NCBI GenBank assembly: GCA_046717125.1
Contig: JBKJVQ010000285.1
Coordinates: 1-11,718 of the forward strand
DNA: 11,718 bases
Reading direction: 5' to 3'
Origin: JBKJVQ01 sp046717125
Lineage (GTDB): Bacteria; Pseudomonadota; Alphaproteobacteria; Rhizobiales; Methyloligellaceae
The translations under genes and the position numbers were made by a program. Under the pieces are notes generated by a model. That model was not told the origin of the DNA. It saw only the letters and a program-made list of their open reading frames with translations, and did no database searches. This document shows, in pieces, positions 1 through 4,820 of the stretch (its first letter is position 1; each line of letters starts with the position of its first letter).

Positions 1-32
1 TGCGCGCCCGCCGTATTCCGGAGGGACCCAAC

Positions 33-365
33 ATGTCGAAAACATTGTTCAGATCGCTGTCCGCAGCAATCGCATTGCTAGTCGCCGCGGCTTTCTCGCA
101 GCCGGCGGAAGCCGGCCGACGTCATCATCACCATCATCACGGCGGCAGTGCCGGGTCCCTTATTGGCGGCCTGGCGGTTGGCGCCATCATCGGCGGCGCG
201 CTGTCGCGCGATCGTGTCATCGTTGAGGAGCGCGTCTATGTCGACGATGCGCCACGTCCCTGGACTGGCGACTGGTACGCGTACTGCGCCTCCAAATATC
301 GCAGCTTTGATTCCGACAGCGGCACTTTCGTCGATTACGATGGCGAGGAGCGCTTCTGCGAGTAG
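33..365 (+). CDS. BA14K-family small exported protein with His6 tract and glycine zipper
   Basis: 110 residues. Residues 1-27 form a Sec signal peptide ending AEA. Six consecutive histidines follow at 31-36, then a glycine-rich hydrophobic stretch (38-58, GSLIGGLAVGAIIGG) resembling a glycine-zipper membrane segment. The C-terminal part (about 80-109: DWYAYCASKYRSFD, then GTFVDYDGEERFC) matches the BA14K domain, named from a Brucella antigen; Cys85 and Cys109 could form its disulfide. The ATG at 33 has a GGAGGG Shine-Dalgarno about 7 nt upstream. BA14K proteins are small envelope or secreted proteins common in Rhizobiales, with a lectin-like activity reported for the Brucella member. The exact role here is not known. 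A second exported protein starts about 70 nt downstream on the same strand, so the two may be co-transcribed. The family call is fairly secure; the His tract has no assigned function. Confidence 0.85.
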   Translation: MSKTLFRSLSAAIALLVAAAFSQPAEAGRRHHHHHHGGSAGSLIGGLAVGAIIGGALSRDRVIVEERVYVDDAPRPWTGDWYAYCASKYRSFDSDSGTFVDYDGEERFCE

Positions 366-436
366 TCGTGAACGCGGTGGGCTGTCCTGTCGGCGGTCCA
401 CTGCCTATCTAAGCGGGGGAGAGCAAGGAGAGCATG

Positions 437-730
437 ATGCATAAAATCTTCCCCGCAATCGCCGCCGTCTGCGCATTTGGCGTTGGCGCGGGTCTGATGG
501 CCGCACCGGCCGAAGCGAAAATCCGCTGCGAAGGTGTGTTCCAGGTCACCAAATACGGCTTGCACGCCACGCCTTATTGCGAGGAGCGGCGCATCGCGCA
601 GGTAGCACGCCAGTATGGCTATGACGTGCGAGACAGCGGACTGGACAAAATCAAATTCTGCATGGCCTTTGGCTACGACAACCGCCTCAGGGAGGCCTGC
701 GCGCCATACTACCCGCCGCGCGGACGGTGA
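437..730 (+). CDS. Small exported four-cysteine protein of unknown function
   Basis: 97 residues from the ATG at 437; I do not recognise the family. An N-terminal signal peptide (hydrophobic core AAVCAFGVGAGLMAA, cleavage after AEA near residue 27) is followed by a mature domain of about 70 residues with four cysteines (31, 48, 75, 88), enough for two disulfides in the periplasm. It ends in a Pro/Arg-rich tail (PYYPPRGR). Two ATGs lie in tandem at 434 and 437. AAGGAG at 425-430 is only 3 nt from the first but 6 nt from the second, so the second is preferred; they differ by one Met. A strong hairpin terminator about 40 nt after the stop closes the unit, which may also include the upstream BA14K gene. 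Coding status is well supported by the SD, signal peptide and terminator. Confidence 0.8.
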   Translation: MHKIFPAIAAVCAFGVGAGLMAAPAEAKIRCEGVFQVTKYGLHATPYCEERRIAQVARQYGYDVRDSGLDKIKFCMAFGYDNRLREACAPYYPPRGR

Positions 731-768
731 TCTGCCGCCGATTGGCCAAAATCTGCGGTCTAATCTGC

Positions 769-799
769 GCCGGAACGGATTTGCCCGTTCCGGCTTTTT
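769..799 (+). terminator. Intrinsic terminator after the four-cysteine protein gene
   Basis: A perfect 10-bp stem (GCCGGAACGG at 769-778 with CCGTTCCGGC at 785-794) has a 6-nt loop and is followed at once by TTTTT at 795-799. It sits about 40 nt downstream of the stop codon and separates the first two genes from the RlpA-like gene that follows. Confidence 0.9.
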
Positions 800-847
800 G
801 ATTGAAATGACGTACTTTGATATTACTTGCGTTCGAAGGGGACGAAC

Positions 848-1213
848 GTGCGCTTGACGGGGGGAATTCTCGTCATTCTTGGAATGATAGCTACGGCAGC
901 GCCGGCGAGCGCCGCCGTCGAATGCGGCCGCGCGTCCTGGTACGAGTTGCGGTCGCGCACCGCGAGCGGCGAACGCGCCGATCCGAATGCATTCGCGGCG
1001 GCCCACCGCACCCTGCCCTTCGGTACCATGGTGCGGGTCGAGAACCCGAAGAACGGACGCGCCGTGTTCGTCAAGATCAACGATCGCGGACCGTTTTTGC
1101 GCGGGCGCGTGATCGATGTCACGCGGGCAGCGGCGAAGGCGCTCGACATGGTCCGGGCCGGCTCGGCACAGGTGCGGATAGTCGCTCCCCTGTTCGGCAA
1201 AAAAACCTGCTGA
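848..1213 (+). CDS. RlpA-like double-psi beta-barrel protein, exported (paralog 1)
   Basis: 121 residues from GTG 848. RlpA-type barrels bind or cleave peptidoglycan; the Pseudomonas enzyme is a lytic transglycosylase acting on denuded glycan. A signal peptide (about 1-22, ending ASA) is followed directly by the barrel: CGRASWY, TASGE, AAHRTLPFGT, VKINDRGPF, RVIDVTRAAA. Glu42, His53 and Asp79 match in kind and spacing (11 and 26 residues) the residues I recall as catalytic in P. aeruginosa RlpA (E120, H131, D157), so activity is plausible. There is no SPOR domain, so septal targeting is not expected, and no lipobox. Cys26 and the very last residue, Cys121, could form a disulfide. A TTG in frame at 827 would extend the protein by 7 residues, but AGGGG at 837-841 lies 6 nt before the GTG, which decides the start. 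A run of seven A at 1199-1205 lies just before the stop. Confidence 0.88.
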   Translation: MRLTGGILVILGMIATAAPASAAVECGRASWYELRSRTASGERADPNAFAAAHRTLPFGTMVRVENPKNGRAVFVKINDRGPFLRGRVIDVTRAAAKALDMVRAGSAQVRIVAPLFGKKTC

Positions 1214-1483
1214 ACTCGCGGCGGCACAATTCGAGCCGGCGAAATGTTTCCGCCAAAGGCGAAATAATCTGAAAATCGGTCCTCGATTGTGAACGCGGCA
1301 TCCGTTGCCGTGCGCCGATTCCCGCGAATTGCGTTGAGAATGAGGCGGCGTGCCGCCGAATAACCTCACTCATTTCCAGATTTCGCCGTGTTTGACGGTA
1401 GTTTTCGCAGCGCACAAAAGTGCCGAGGCCTCATCGGTCGCCGCAAAACAATTATCCCCTCAACAGTTTGGAGTGCCTGATTT

Positions 1484-1921
1484 ATGAAGAAGTTCATGGG
1501 AACTGCCGCGTTTGCCGCTGCCGCTCTGGTCGCCGGCGCCGTTACGACCCAGCCGACACCGGCCGAAGCCCGCACGCAGTGCGGCAAGGCCTCCTGGTAC
1601 TCGCTCCCCGGCAACCGCACCGCCAGCGGCGCGCGCATGAACCCAAGCGCCATGACCGCGGCGCACCGCTCGCTGCCTTTCGGCTCGAAGGTCCGCGTCG
1701 ACAATCTGCGCAACGGCCGCTCGGTCGTCGTGACCATCAACGACCGCGGCCCGTTCACGGGCGGGCGCGTGATCGACCTGTCCAAGGCGGCCGCATCCCA
1801 GCTCGGCATGATCGGTTCCGGTACGGCAAGCGTTCGCGTGTCGGCCGGCGGCGGCGTGGCCGTGGCCGGTGCTGGCGGCGGAATTTTTGGTGGTGGCAAG
1901 AAGCGCGGCGGCAGCTGCTGA
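1484..1921 (+). CDS. RlpA-like double-psi beta-barrel protein, exported (paralog 2, Glu-to-Ala at active site)
   Basis: 145 residues. A signal peptide (about 1-29, ending AEA) precedes CGKASWY, TASGA, TAAHRSLPFGS, VTINDRGPF and RVIDLSKAAA, a complete RlpA barrel. It ends in a Gly-rich tail (about 121-144) with KK and R residues and a C-terminal Cys. His61 and Asp87 keep the catalytic spacing, but the position of the conserved Glu is Ala50, 11 residues before His61. If that Glu is needed, this copy may bind glycan without cleaving it. It is clearly a duplicate of the upstream RlpA-like gene: same order, same Cys at both ends of the mature protein. There is no SPOR domain or lipobox. The SD is GGAG about 10 nt before ATG. 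The 270-nt gap between the paralogs suggests its own promoter; I could not pin one down. Confidence 0.88.
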   Translation: MKKFMGTAAFAAAALVAGAVTTQPTPAEARTQCGKASWYSLPGNRTASGARMNPSAMTAAHRSLPFGSKVRVDNLRNGRSVVVTINDRGPFTGGRVIDLSKAAASQLGMIGSGTASVRVSAGGGVAVAGAGGGIFGGGKKRGGSC

Positions 1922-1934
1922 TCGCACTTCCTGC

Positions 1935-1964
1935 GCGCCGGCTCCGGCCCCCCGGGGCCGGCGC
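1935..1964 (+). terminator. GC-rich hairpin after RlpA-like paralog 2
   Basis: GCGCCGGC (1935-1942) pairs with GCCGGCGC (1957-1964), and the 14-nt loop can itself fold through CCGG/CCGG-type pairing. It begins 13 nt after the stop codon. There is no T-run, so it could be a weak terminator or a 3'-end stabiliser. Confidence 0.45.
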
Positions 1965-2144
1965 ATTCTCACTTGCACCATCGCAGATGTTCAATCATAT
2001 ACGCTGCGCCGAACGCGACCCTTTGGTTTGCACCGGCCTCGGAACCGGTAAAGCATCTCGCCGCATCTGCGCCTGAACGCCTTTCCCGAAATCTGAGCAA
2101 CGGGCCATAGCCCATTCACGACCAACGGGAGAAGGACGTCCCAG

Positions 2145-2357
2145 ATGCGCCAAAACGGCACCGTCAAATTTTTCAATCACTCGCGCGGCTTCGGCTTCAT
2201 CACGCCCGAAGGCGGCGACAAGGACGTGTTCGTGCATATCACGTCGCTCGAGCGCTCGGGTCTGCCCGCGCTTGATGACGGCACGAAAGTGACGTTCGAG
2301 GTCGCAGACGATCCGCGCGGACGGGGCAAGCACGCAGTGAACGTACAGCTCGCCTGA
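2145..2357 (+). CDS. Cold-shock domain protein (CspA family), copy 1
   Basis: 70 residues, one cold-shock OB-fold domain. Nucleic-acid-binding motifs are present: GTVKFF at the N-terminus, RNP1-like RGFGFIT (about 14-20) and RNP2-like DVFVHI (about 27-32). Such proteins bind single-stranded RNA/DNA and act as RNA chaperones in the cytoplasm. ATG 2145 is chosen because AAGGA at 2132-2136 lies 8 nt upstream and the domain begins within five residues. The gene is monocistronic: about 220 nt of leader precede it and a hairpin terminator follows. The leader holds small hairpins (ACCGG/CCGGT near 2033-2050; GGGC/GCCC at 2102-2111), in keeping with the structured leaders of csp mRNAs, but no recognised cold box. 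A close paralog lies at 5398. Confidence 0.93.
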   Translation: MRQNGTVKFFNHSRGFGFITPEGGDKDVFVHITSLERSGLPALDDGTKVTFEVADDPRGRGKHAVNVQLA

Positions 2358-2383
2358 TTCTCCGAAGTTGCGCACAGTTTACG

Positions 2384-2413
2384 GGGCCGTTGGGGAGATT
2401 CCCGCGGCCCTTT
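2384..2413 (+). terminator. Terminator hairpin after csp copy 1
   Basis: GGGCCG (2384-2389) pairs with CGGCCC (2405-2410), with an inner GGGA/TCCC pairing, followed by TTT. It sits 27 nt after the csp stop and faces the terminator of the convergent gene. Confidence 0.65.
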
Positions 2414-2434
2414 CGTTGACCGGCGGCCACACGC

Positions 2435-2467
2435 AAAAAATCGCCGGAAGCCTAAGCTCCCGGCGAT
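2435..2467 (-). terminator. Intrinsic terminator of His-rich paralog A
   Basis: On the minus strand a 12-bp stem with one mismatch (ATCGCCGG/CCGGCGAT plus AGC/GCT, loop of 4 nt, 2440-2467) is followed by six T (A-run 2435-2440 on plus). It lies about 48 nt after the stop of the minus-strand gene. Confidence 0.88.
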
Positions 2468-2514
2468 TAGTCAATGGACGTACGCCGCCGGAATTACCCG
2501 GCGACTACGTTGCA

Positions 2515-2826
2515 CTAATAGTGGAGATGGCCGCGACGGCTGCTGCCGAAACGGAGCGAAATGCTCGGACCGCCTCGCTTATATCCACGGCGATGACCAT
2601 ACCTGTGGCGGTGCGACCTGTGACCGTAATGCTTGCGATGGCGGTAGCCATGGCGATGGCCATGATGACCGCGGCGGCCGACATTGATCAAATCATTCGA
2701 TACCGCAAGCTTCGAGGCCGCCGGCGCGAAAGCCGCACCCGCCTGACCCGCCGAAGCGGGGGACTGGGCGCCGAACATGGCCATGCCCGCAACAGCGGCC
2801 ACGGCAAACATATGGGATAGTCGCAT
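2515..2826 (-). CDS. Small exported His/Arg-rich protein (array paralog A)
   Basis: 103 residues; no named family recognised. Residues 1-26 are a signal peptide (MRLSHMFAVAAVAGMAMFG...SPASA). A short conserved prefix (GAAFAPAASKLAVSND, then VGRR) leads into a low-complexity region of His, Arg, Gly and Tyr with about 12 His. The protein closes with GGPSISLRFGS and RRG, shared with paralog D. It is first, by coordinate, of four tandem homologues. The ATG at 2826 is chosen because AAGGAG sits 9 nt upstream and the paralogs start at the same residue; an upstream ATG at 2886 would spoil the signal peptide. Its promoter region (2827-3016) contains a perfect 16-nt dyad at 2904-2919. A periplasmic or surface location and metal or polyanion binding are possible from composition alone; neither is shown. 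Confidence 0.78.
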   Translation of the reverse strand: MRLSHMFAVAAVAGMAMFGAQSPASAGQAGAAFAPAASKLAVSNDLINVGRRGHHGHRHGYRHRKHYGHRSHRHRYGHRRGYKRGGPSISLRFGSSRRGHLHY

Positions 2827-2903
2827 TATGGATGTCTCCTTGGATCTGTCGCGCAACGAGATCAGAACCGCCGCATCTCCACGCACTCTTAACTGAAAGT
2901 CAG

Positions 2904-2919
2904 TGAGGAATCTTCCTCA
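2904..2919. promoter_or_regulatory. Perfect dyad upstream of His-rich paralog A (possible operator)
   Basis: TGAGGAA-TC-TTCCTCA is a perfect inverted repeat about 78 nt upstream of the paralog A start codon, embedded in a direct repeat of TCAGTGAG at 2900-2907 and 2917-2924. No regulator is recognised. Confidence 0.35.
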
Positions 2920-3016
2920 GTGAGTGAACCTGGAAGAGACGCATATTGTTTCCGTAAACAGATTAATTCGCGGCAACAAACCCGGCGTAACAAATGTTTA
3001 CTGCGCGTCCAAATGA

Positions 3017-3048
3017 AAGACGCTGGAAGCTTTCGCTTCCAGCGTCTT
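3017..3048 (-). terminator. Long perfect hairpin downstream of His-rich paralog B
   Basis: A perfect 14-bp stem (AAGACGCTGGAAGC with its complement) and a 4-nt loop, 66 nt after the paralog B stop. On the minus strand the stem ends CTT and is followed by a T-rich stretch (TCATTTGG), giving a moderate intrinsic terminator. Confidence 0.8.
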
Positions 3049-3113
3049 GGGCACGCTACTCTGTATACGGCCTAAGCAGAACCAGGTTGCCTCCTGCCTA
3101 AGCGGACCCGCGC

Positions 3114-3413
3114 CTAGTAGTGGTGGCGATGATGGCGCCGATAGTGCCTGCGGTGGCCGTAGTGATGACGCCGCCGGTAGTGATGGCCGTGATAGCGGTG
3201 GTGGCGACGGCGATAGTGACTGCAGCGGAGATAGCCGTGGCTCCACCAGCACCGCCTCCCGACCTGGATCACTTCGGGTGAAACCTGGTCAGCGAGCTGC
3301 GTGGCGGACGGTGCGAACGCGGCGCCGGCCGAAGCCGCCGATGCGGGCGCGTTGCCGCCAATCATCGCCAGGCCCGCGACGGCCAACACCGCGAAGAGCT
3401 TAGATAGACGCAT
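3114..3413 (-). CDS. Small exported His/Arg-rich protein with Cys pair (array paralog B)
   Basis: 99 residues. Signal peptide 1-26 (MRLSKLFAVLAVAGLAMIGG...PASA), then the array prefix GAAFAPSATQLADQVSPEVIQVGRR. A CWW...C motif (CWWSHGYLRC) follows, then a tail made almost only of His, Arg and Tyr, with 15 His in the last 45 or so residues. It lacks the C-terminal GP-ISL-FG motif of paralogs A and D. The start at 3413 is set by GGGAGG 7 nt upstream and by alignment with the other copies; the ATG at 3470 is rejected. A CGCAAACG hairpin lies 22 nt upstream of the ATG in the leader. The His density suggests binding of Zn, Cu or Ni ions, but this is inference. It is separately terminated, so not in an operon with its neighbours. 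Confidence 0.78.
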   Translation of the reverse strand: MRLSKLFAVLAVAGLAMIGGNAPASAASAGAAFAPSATQLADQVSPEVIQVGRRCWWSHGYLRCSHYRRRHHRYHGHHYRRRHHYGHRRHYRRHHRHHY

Positions 3414-3662
3414 GCGAGTTCCTCCCATATTGCGGCGCAAACGAAAGGGGGCGTTTGCGGTCTCTGCCAAAGATCCGGATCAATACGCCGGCTCGGACAG
3501 CTTGCATATTAGTTCGTGCAGGGCCTGAACGGTAGATGAACAAAACGCAAAGGCGCTTTTCTCGCCGCTCAGGTTAACTAGCGCGGACGGGGAGCCGGCA
3601 GCTTCAAGCGGAAATTCGCGTGTGTAAGATTTGTGCCGTCCAATCCTGCGCCCGGCGGGCAG
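3414..3662 (-). other. Intergenic leader/promoter region of His-rich paralog B
   Basis: No supported gene lies between the paralog B start and the terminator of paralog C. It holds the SD and leader hairpin of paralog B at 3421-3459. The remainder (about 3460-3662) must carry its promoter, but I find no convincing -35/-10 or GGAAC-type site. A reading frame at 3301-3528 on the plus strand is a shadow of paralog B. Confidence 0.6.
3436..3459 (-). promoter_or_regulatory. Leader hairpin of His-rich paralog B (CGCAAACG dyad)
   Basis: CGCAAACG and CGTTTGCG form a perfect 8-bp dyad with an 8-nt loop, ending 22 nt upstream of the start codon and just ahead of the SD. The same arms precede paralog C, and a related hairpin precedes paralog D. 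Confidence 0.6.
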
Positions 3663-3701
3663 AATAAGGCCGCCGGGAAGCTAATTCCCGGCGGCCTTAT
3701 T
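3663..3701 (-). terminator. Bidirectional-type terminator downstream of His-rich paralog C
   Basis: A perfect 17-bp stem (AATAAGGCCGCCGGGAA and its complement) with loop GCTAA, 26 nt after the paralog C stop. The A/T-rich base of the stem (AATAAG...CTTATT) supplies the U-rich end in either direction. Confidence 0.9.
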
Positions 3702-3727
3702 TGAGAGATGCTCAGCGATGCTCGCGA

Positions 3728-4045
3728 CTACCAATAGCCGCGCCGCCAGCCGCGACGCCAGCCATAGCCGCGGCGCGGTCCGATATAGATGCCGACGCCT
3801 GGCCTGCGACGGTAGCCATAGCCGTAGTAGCCGCCGCGATAGTGTCGGCCATAACCACGACAGATGCGTCGGCCATAGCGCCACCAGCAACGGCGCCCGA
3901 TTTTGATCACATCATTCGACACCGCAAGCTTCGTGGCGGCAGGCGCAAAAGCCGCGCCAGCCTGAGTGGCCGATGCTGGCGACTGGACGCCGAGCATCGC
4001 CATACCAGCGACGGCAGCAACGACGAAGAGGTGGGATAAGCGCAT
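3728..4045 (-). CDS. Small exported Arg/Tyr/Gly-rich protein with Cys pair (array paralog C)
   Basis: 105 residues. Signal peptide 1-26 (MRLSHLFVVAAVAGMAMLGVQSPASA) and prefix GAAFAPAATKLAVSNDVIKIGRR are nearly identical to paralog A at both protein and DNA level, marking a recent duplication. After CWWRYGRRIC the tail diverges: Gly, Tyr and Arg rather than His (GYYGYGYRRRPGVGIYIGPRRG). The RPGVGIYIGPRRG stretch resembles the C-terminal GP-ISL-FG-RRG of paralogs A and D. Start 4045 is supported by GGAGG 6 nt upstream. A CGCAAACG leader hairpin lies 20 nt upstream of the ATG. The function is not recognised; an exported basic low-complexity protein could bind acidic envelope polymers, which is speculation. 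Confidence 0.78.
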   Translation of the reverse strand: MRLSHLFVVAAVAGMAMLGVQSPASATQAGAAFAPAATKLAVSNDVIKIGRRCWWRYGRRICRGYGRHYRGGYYGYGYRRRPGVGIYIGPRRGYGWRRGWRRGYW

Positions 4046-4065
4046 GGTTTTCCTCCGATTCTAAG

Positions 4066-4093
4066 CGCAAACGAATGCCAGGGCGCGTTTGCG
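4066..4093 (-). promoter_or_regulatory. Leader hairpin of His-rich paralog C (CGCAAACG dyad)
   Basis: CGCAAACG (4066-4073) and CGTTTGCG (4086-4093) form a perfect 8-bp dyad with a 12-nt loop, ending 20 nt upstream of the start codon. Arms and flanking bases match the element before paralog B. Confidence 0.6.
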
Positions 4094-4171
4094 ATCGCAG
4101 AGGCCGTCGATCCCAAGAGGGAATTCGCGACAGCCCGTCGGAGTATCAACCTACGCGAGTAAGCTGGAAAT

Positions 4172-4202
4172 AAAAAAAGGCCGCCGGAAAAGTTCCGGCG
4201 GC
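4172..4202 (-). terminator. Intrinsic terminator of His-rich paralog D
   Basis: A perfect 10-bp stem (GCCGCCGGAA with its complement, 4180-4202) and a 3-nt loop, followed on the minus strand by C and then seven or so T (A-run 4172-4178 on plus). It starts 15 nt after the paralog D stop. Confidence 0.92.
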
Positions 4203-4217
4203 TTCTTGGTAGAGTTC

Positions 4218-4544
4218 CTACCACCAATGACGGCCGTAGCCGCGACGCGAACCGAAATGGAGCGAGATGCCCGGACCGCCGCGATAATAGCGACGGTGGC
4301 CATACCGCCTACCGCCGTAATAGCCGTAACGACGATAGCCGCCATGACGCCAACCGTGGCGATGGCCGCGACGCCAGCCGCGACGATAATGGCGGCGGCC
4401 GACCTCCACGACATCGGATGTCGCGACGCCCTGCTGCACCGCAGGCTTGAACGCCGAACCCATAGGCGCCGCCGATGCGGCCTGGGGCGCAGCGAACACG
4501 AAACCGGCAAGCGCGAGCGCCGCCAACCCGTGAGATATACGCAT
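4218..4544 (-). CDS. Small exported Arg/His/Gly/Tyr-rich protein (array paralog D)
   Basis: 108 residues. Signal peptide about 1-25 (MRISHGLAALALAGFVFA...ASA), then a diverged prefix (MGSAFKPAVQQGVATSDVVEVGRR) that keeps the FxP...VxxVGRR pattern of the array. The body repeats RR-H/Y-G units. The C-terminus, GGPGISLHFGS then RRGYGRHWW, matches the end of paralog A although A is the most distant copy in the array. There is no Cys pair. The ATG at 4544 has GGAGG 9 nt upstream; a longer frame to 4826 is rejected because it buries the signal peptide. A leader hairpin at 4568-4593 and a GGAAC-N17-GTT site on the minus strand at 4613-4637 lie upstream, so it may belong to the EcfG general stress regulon. 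Function unknown. Confidence 0.78.
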   Translation of the reverse strand: MRISHGLAALALAGFVFAAPQAASAAPMGSAFKPAVQQGVATSDVVEVGRRHYRRGWRRGHRHGWRHGGYRRYGYYGGRRYGHRRYYRGGPGISLHFGSRRGYGRHWW

Positions 4545-4567
4545 TGCTGTTAACCTCCAGATTGCCT

Positions 4568-4593
4568 GGGAACGGACACAACAGTACGTCCCC
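4568..4593 (-). promoter_or_regulatory. Leader hairpin of His-rich paralog D
   Basis: In the minus-strand transcript GGGGACG pairs with CGTTCCC (7 bp, one G-U wobble) around a 12-nt loop, ending 24 nt upstream of the ATG. Sequence differs from the CGCAAACG hairpins of paralogs B and C but the position is the same and CGTT is kept in the 3' arm. Confidence 0.45.
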
Positions 4594-4612
4594 GGACTAT
4601 GTGAACACGGAC

Positions 4613-4637
4613 AACTCCCTTCTCCCCATCCCGTTCC
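4613..4637 (-). promoter_or_regulatory. Candidate EcfG/RpoE2-type promoter for paralog D
   Basis: On the minus strand GGAAC (plus 4633-4637) is followed after 17 nt by GTT (plus 4613-4615), fitting the alphaproteobacterial general-stress sigma pattern GGAAC-N18-TT. A start site near 4605 would give a leader of about 60 nt opening with the 4568-4593 hairpin. Confidence 0.45.
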
Positions 4638-4709
4638 GGCGCGATGGAAACGTGGCCGAATTGTAATTTTATCGCAATGTTTCGTGGGCTTAGCGCCCTC
4701 GCGGTCATT

Positions 4710-4737
4710 GGCGTCCCTGCAGAGGCGTCCCTGCAGA
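4710..4737. repeat. Perfect tandem duplication of a 14-mer
   Basis: GGCGTCCCTGCAGA occurs twice in a row at 4710-4723 and 4724-4737, in the divergent intergenic region between paralog D and the exported protein at 4821. It looks like a slippage duplication; it lies between the two candidate GGAAC promoters. Confidence 0.9.
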
Positions 4738-4760
4738 ACCGCGCAGCAGCCGCTGGATCT

Positions 4761-4785
4761 GGAACAATAATCGTGCCCCGGCATT
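4761..4785 (+). promoter_or_regulatory. Candidate EcfG/RpoE2-type promoter for the exported protein at 4821
   Basis: GGAAC at 4761-4765, an 18-nt spacer, then TT at 4784-4785 (CATT in place of the CGTT often seen at -10). A start site near 4792 would give a leader of about 30 nt. It diverges from the similar site for paralog D. Confidence 0.45.
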
Positions 4786-4820
4786 GTCTTGTTCAGAACA
4801 CAATTCGCAGGGGGTCTGAG

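Noticed and set aside
1199..1205. Run of seven A near the end of RlpA-like paralog 1 as a frameshift site
   Set aside because: The frame already ends five residues later in a Cys shared with paralog 2; no alternative-frame extension of interest is seen.
335..1369. Long minus-strand frame of 344 residues
   Set aside because: It is antisense to three well-supported plus-strand genes, has no domain or signal peptide, and crosses a strong plus-strand terminator.
1460..1981. Minus-strand frame of 173 residues opposite RlpA-like paralog 2
   Set aside because: GC-driven shadow frame; the plus strand encodes a complete barrel with all motifs.
2045..2070. GGAAC upstream of csp copy 1
   Set aside because: No TT or CGTT at a suitable distance; the GGAAC is part of a small ACCGG/CCGGT hairpin.
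2368..2820. Plus-strand frame of 150 residues rich in Met and Ala
   Set aside because: It mirrors the low-complexity His/Arg codons of paralog A on the other strand, starts inside a terminator region and has no SD.
3047..3403. Plus-strand frame with Gly/Asp/Ser repeats, and repeat-like GGTGGCGATGATGG tracts suggestive of a repeat array
   Set aside because: The repetition is the complement of His/Arg/Tyr codons in paralog B. There are no regular spacers, so it is neither a CRISPR nor a separate gene.
3701..4039. Plus-strand frame rich in Ala and Asp opposite paralog C
   Set aside because: Shadow of the paralog C coding sequence; no SD and no signal peptide.
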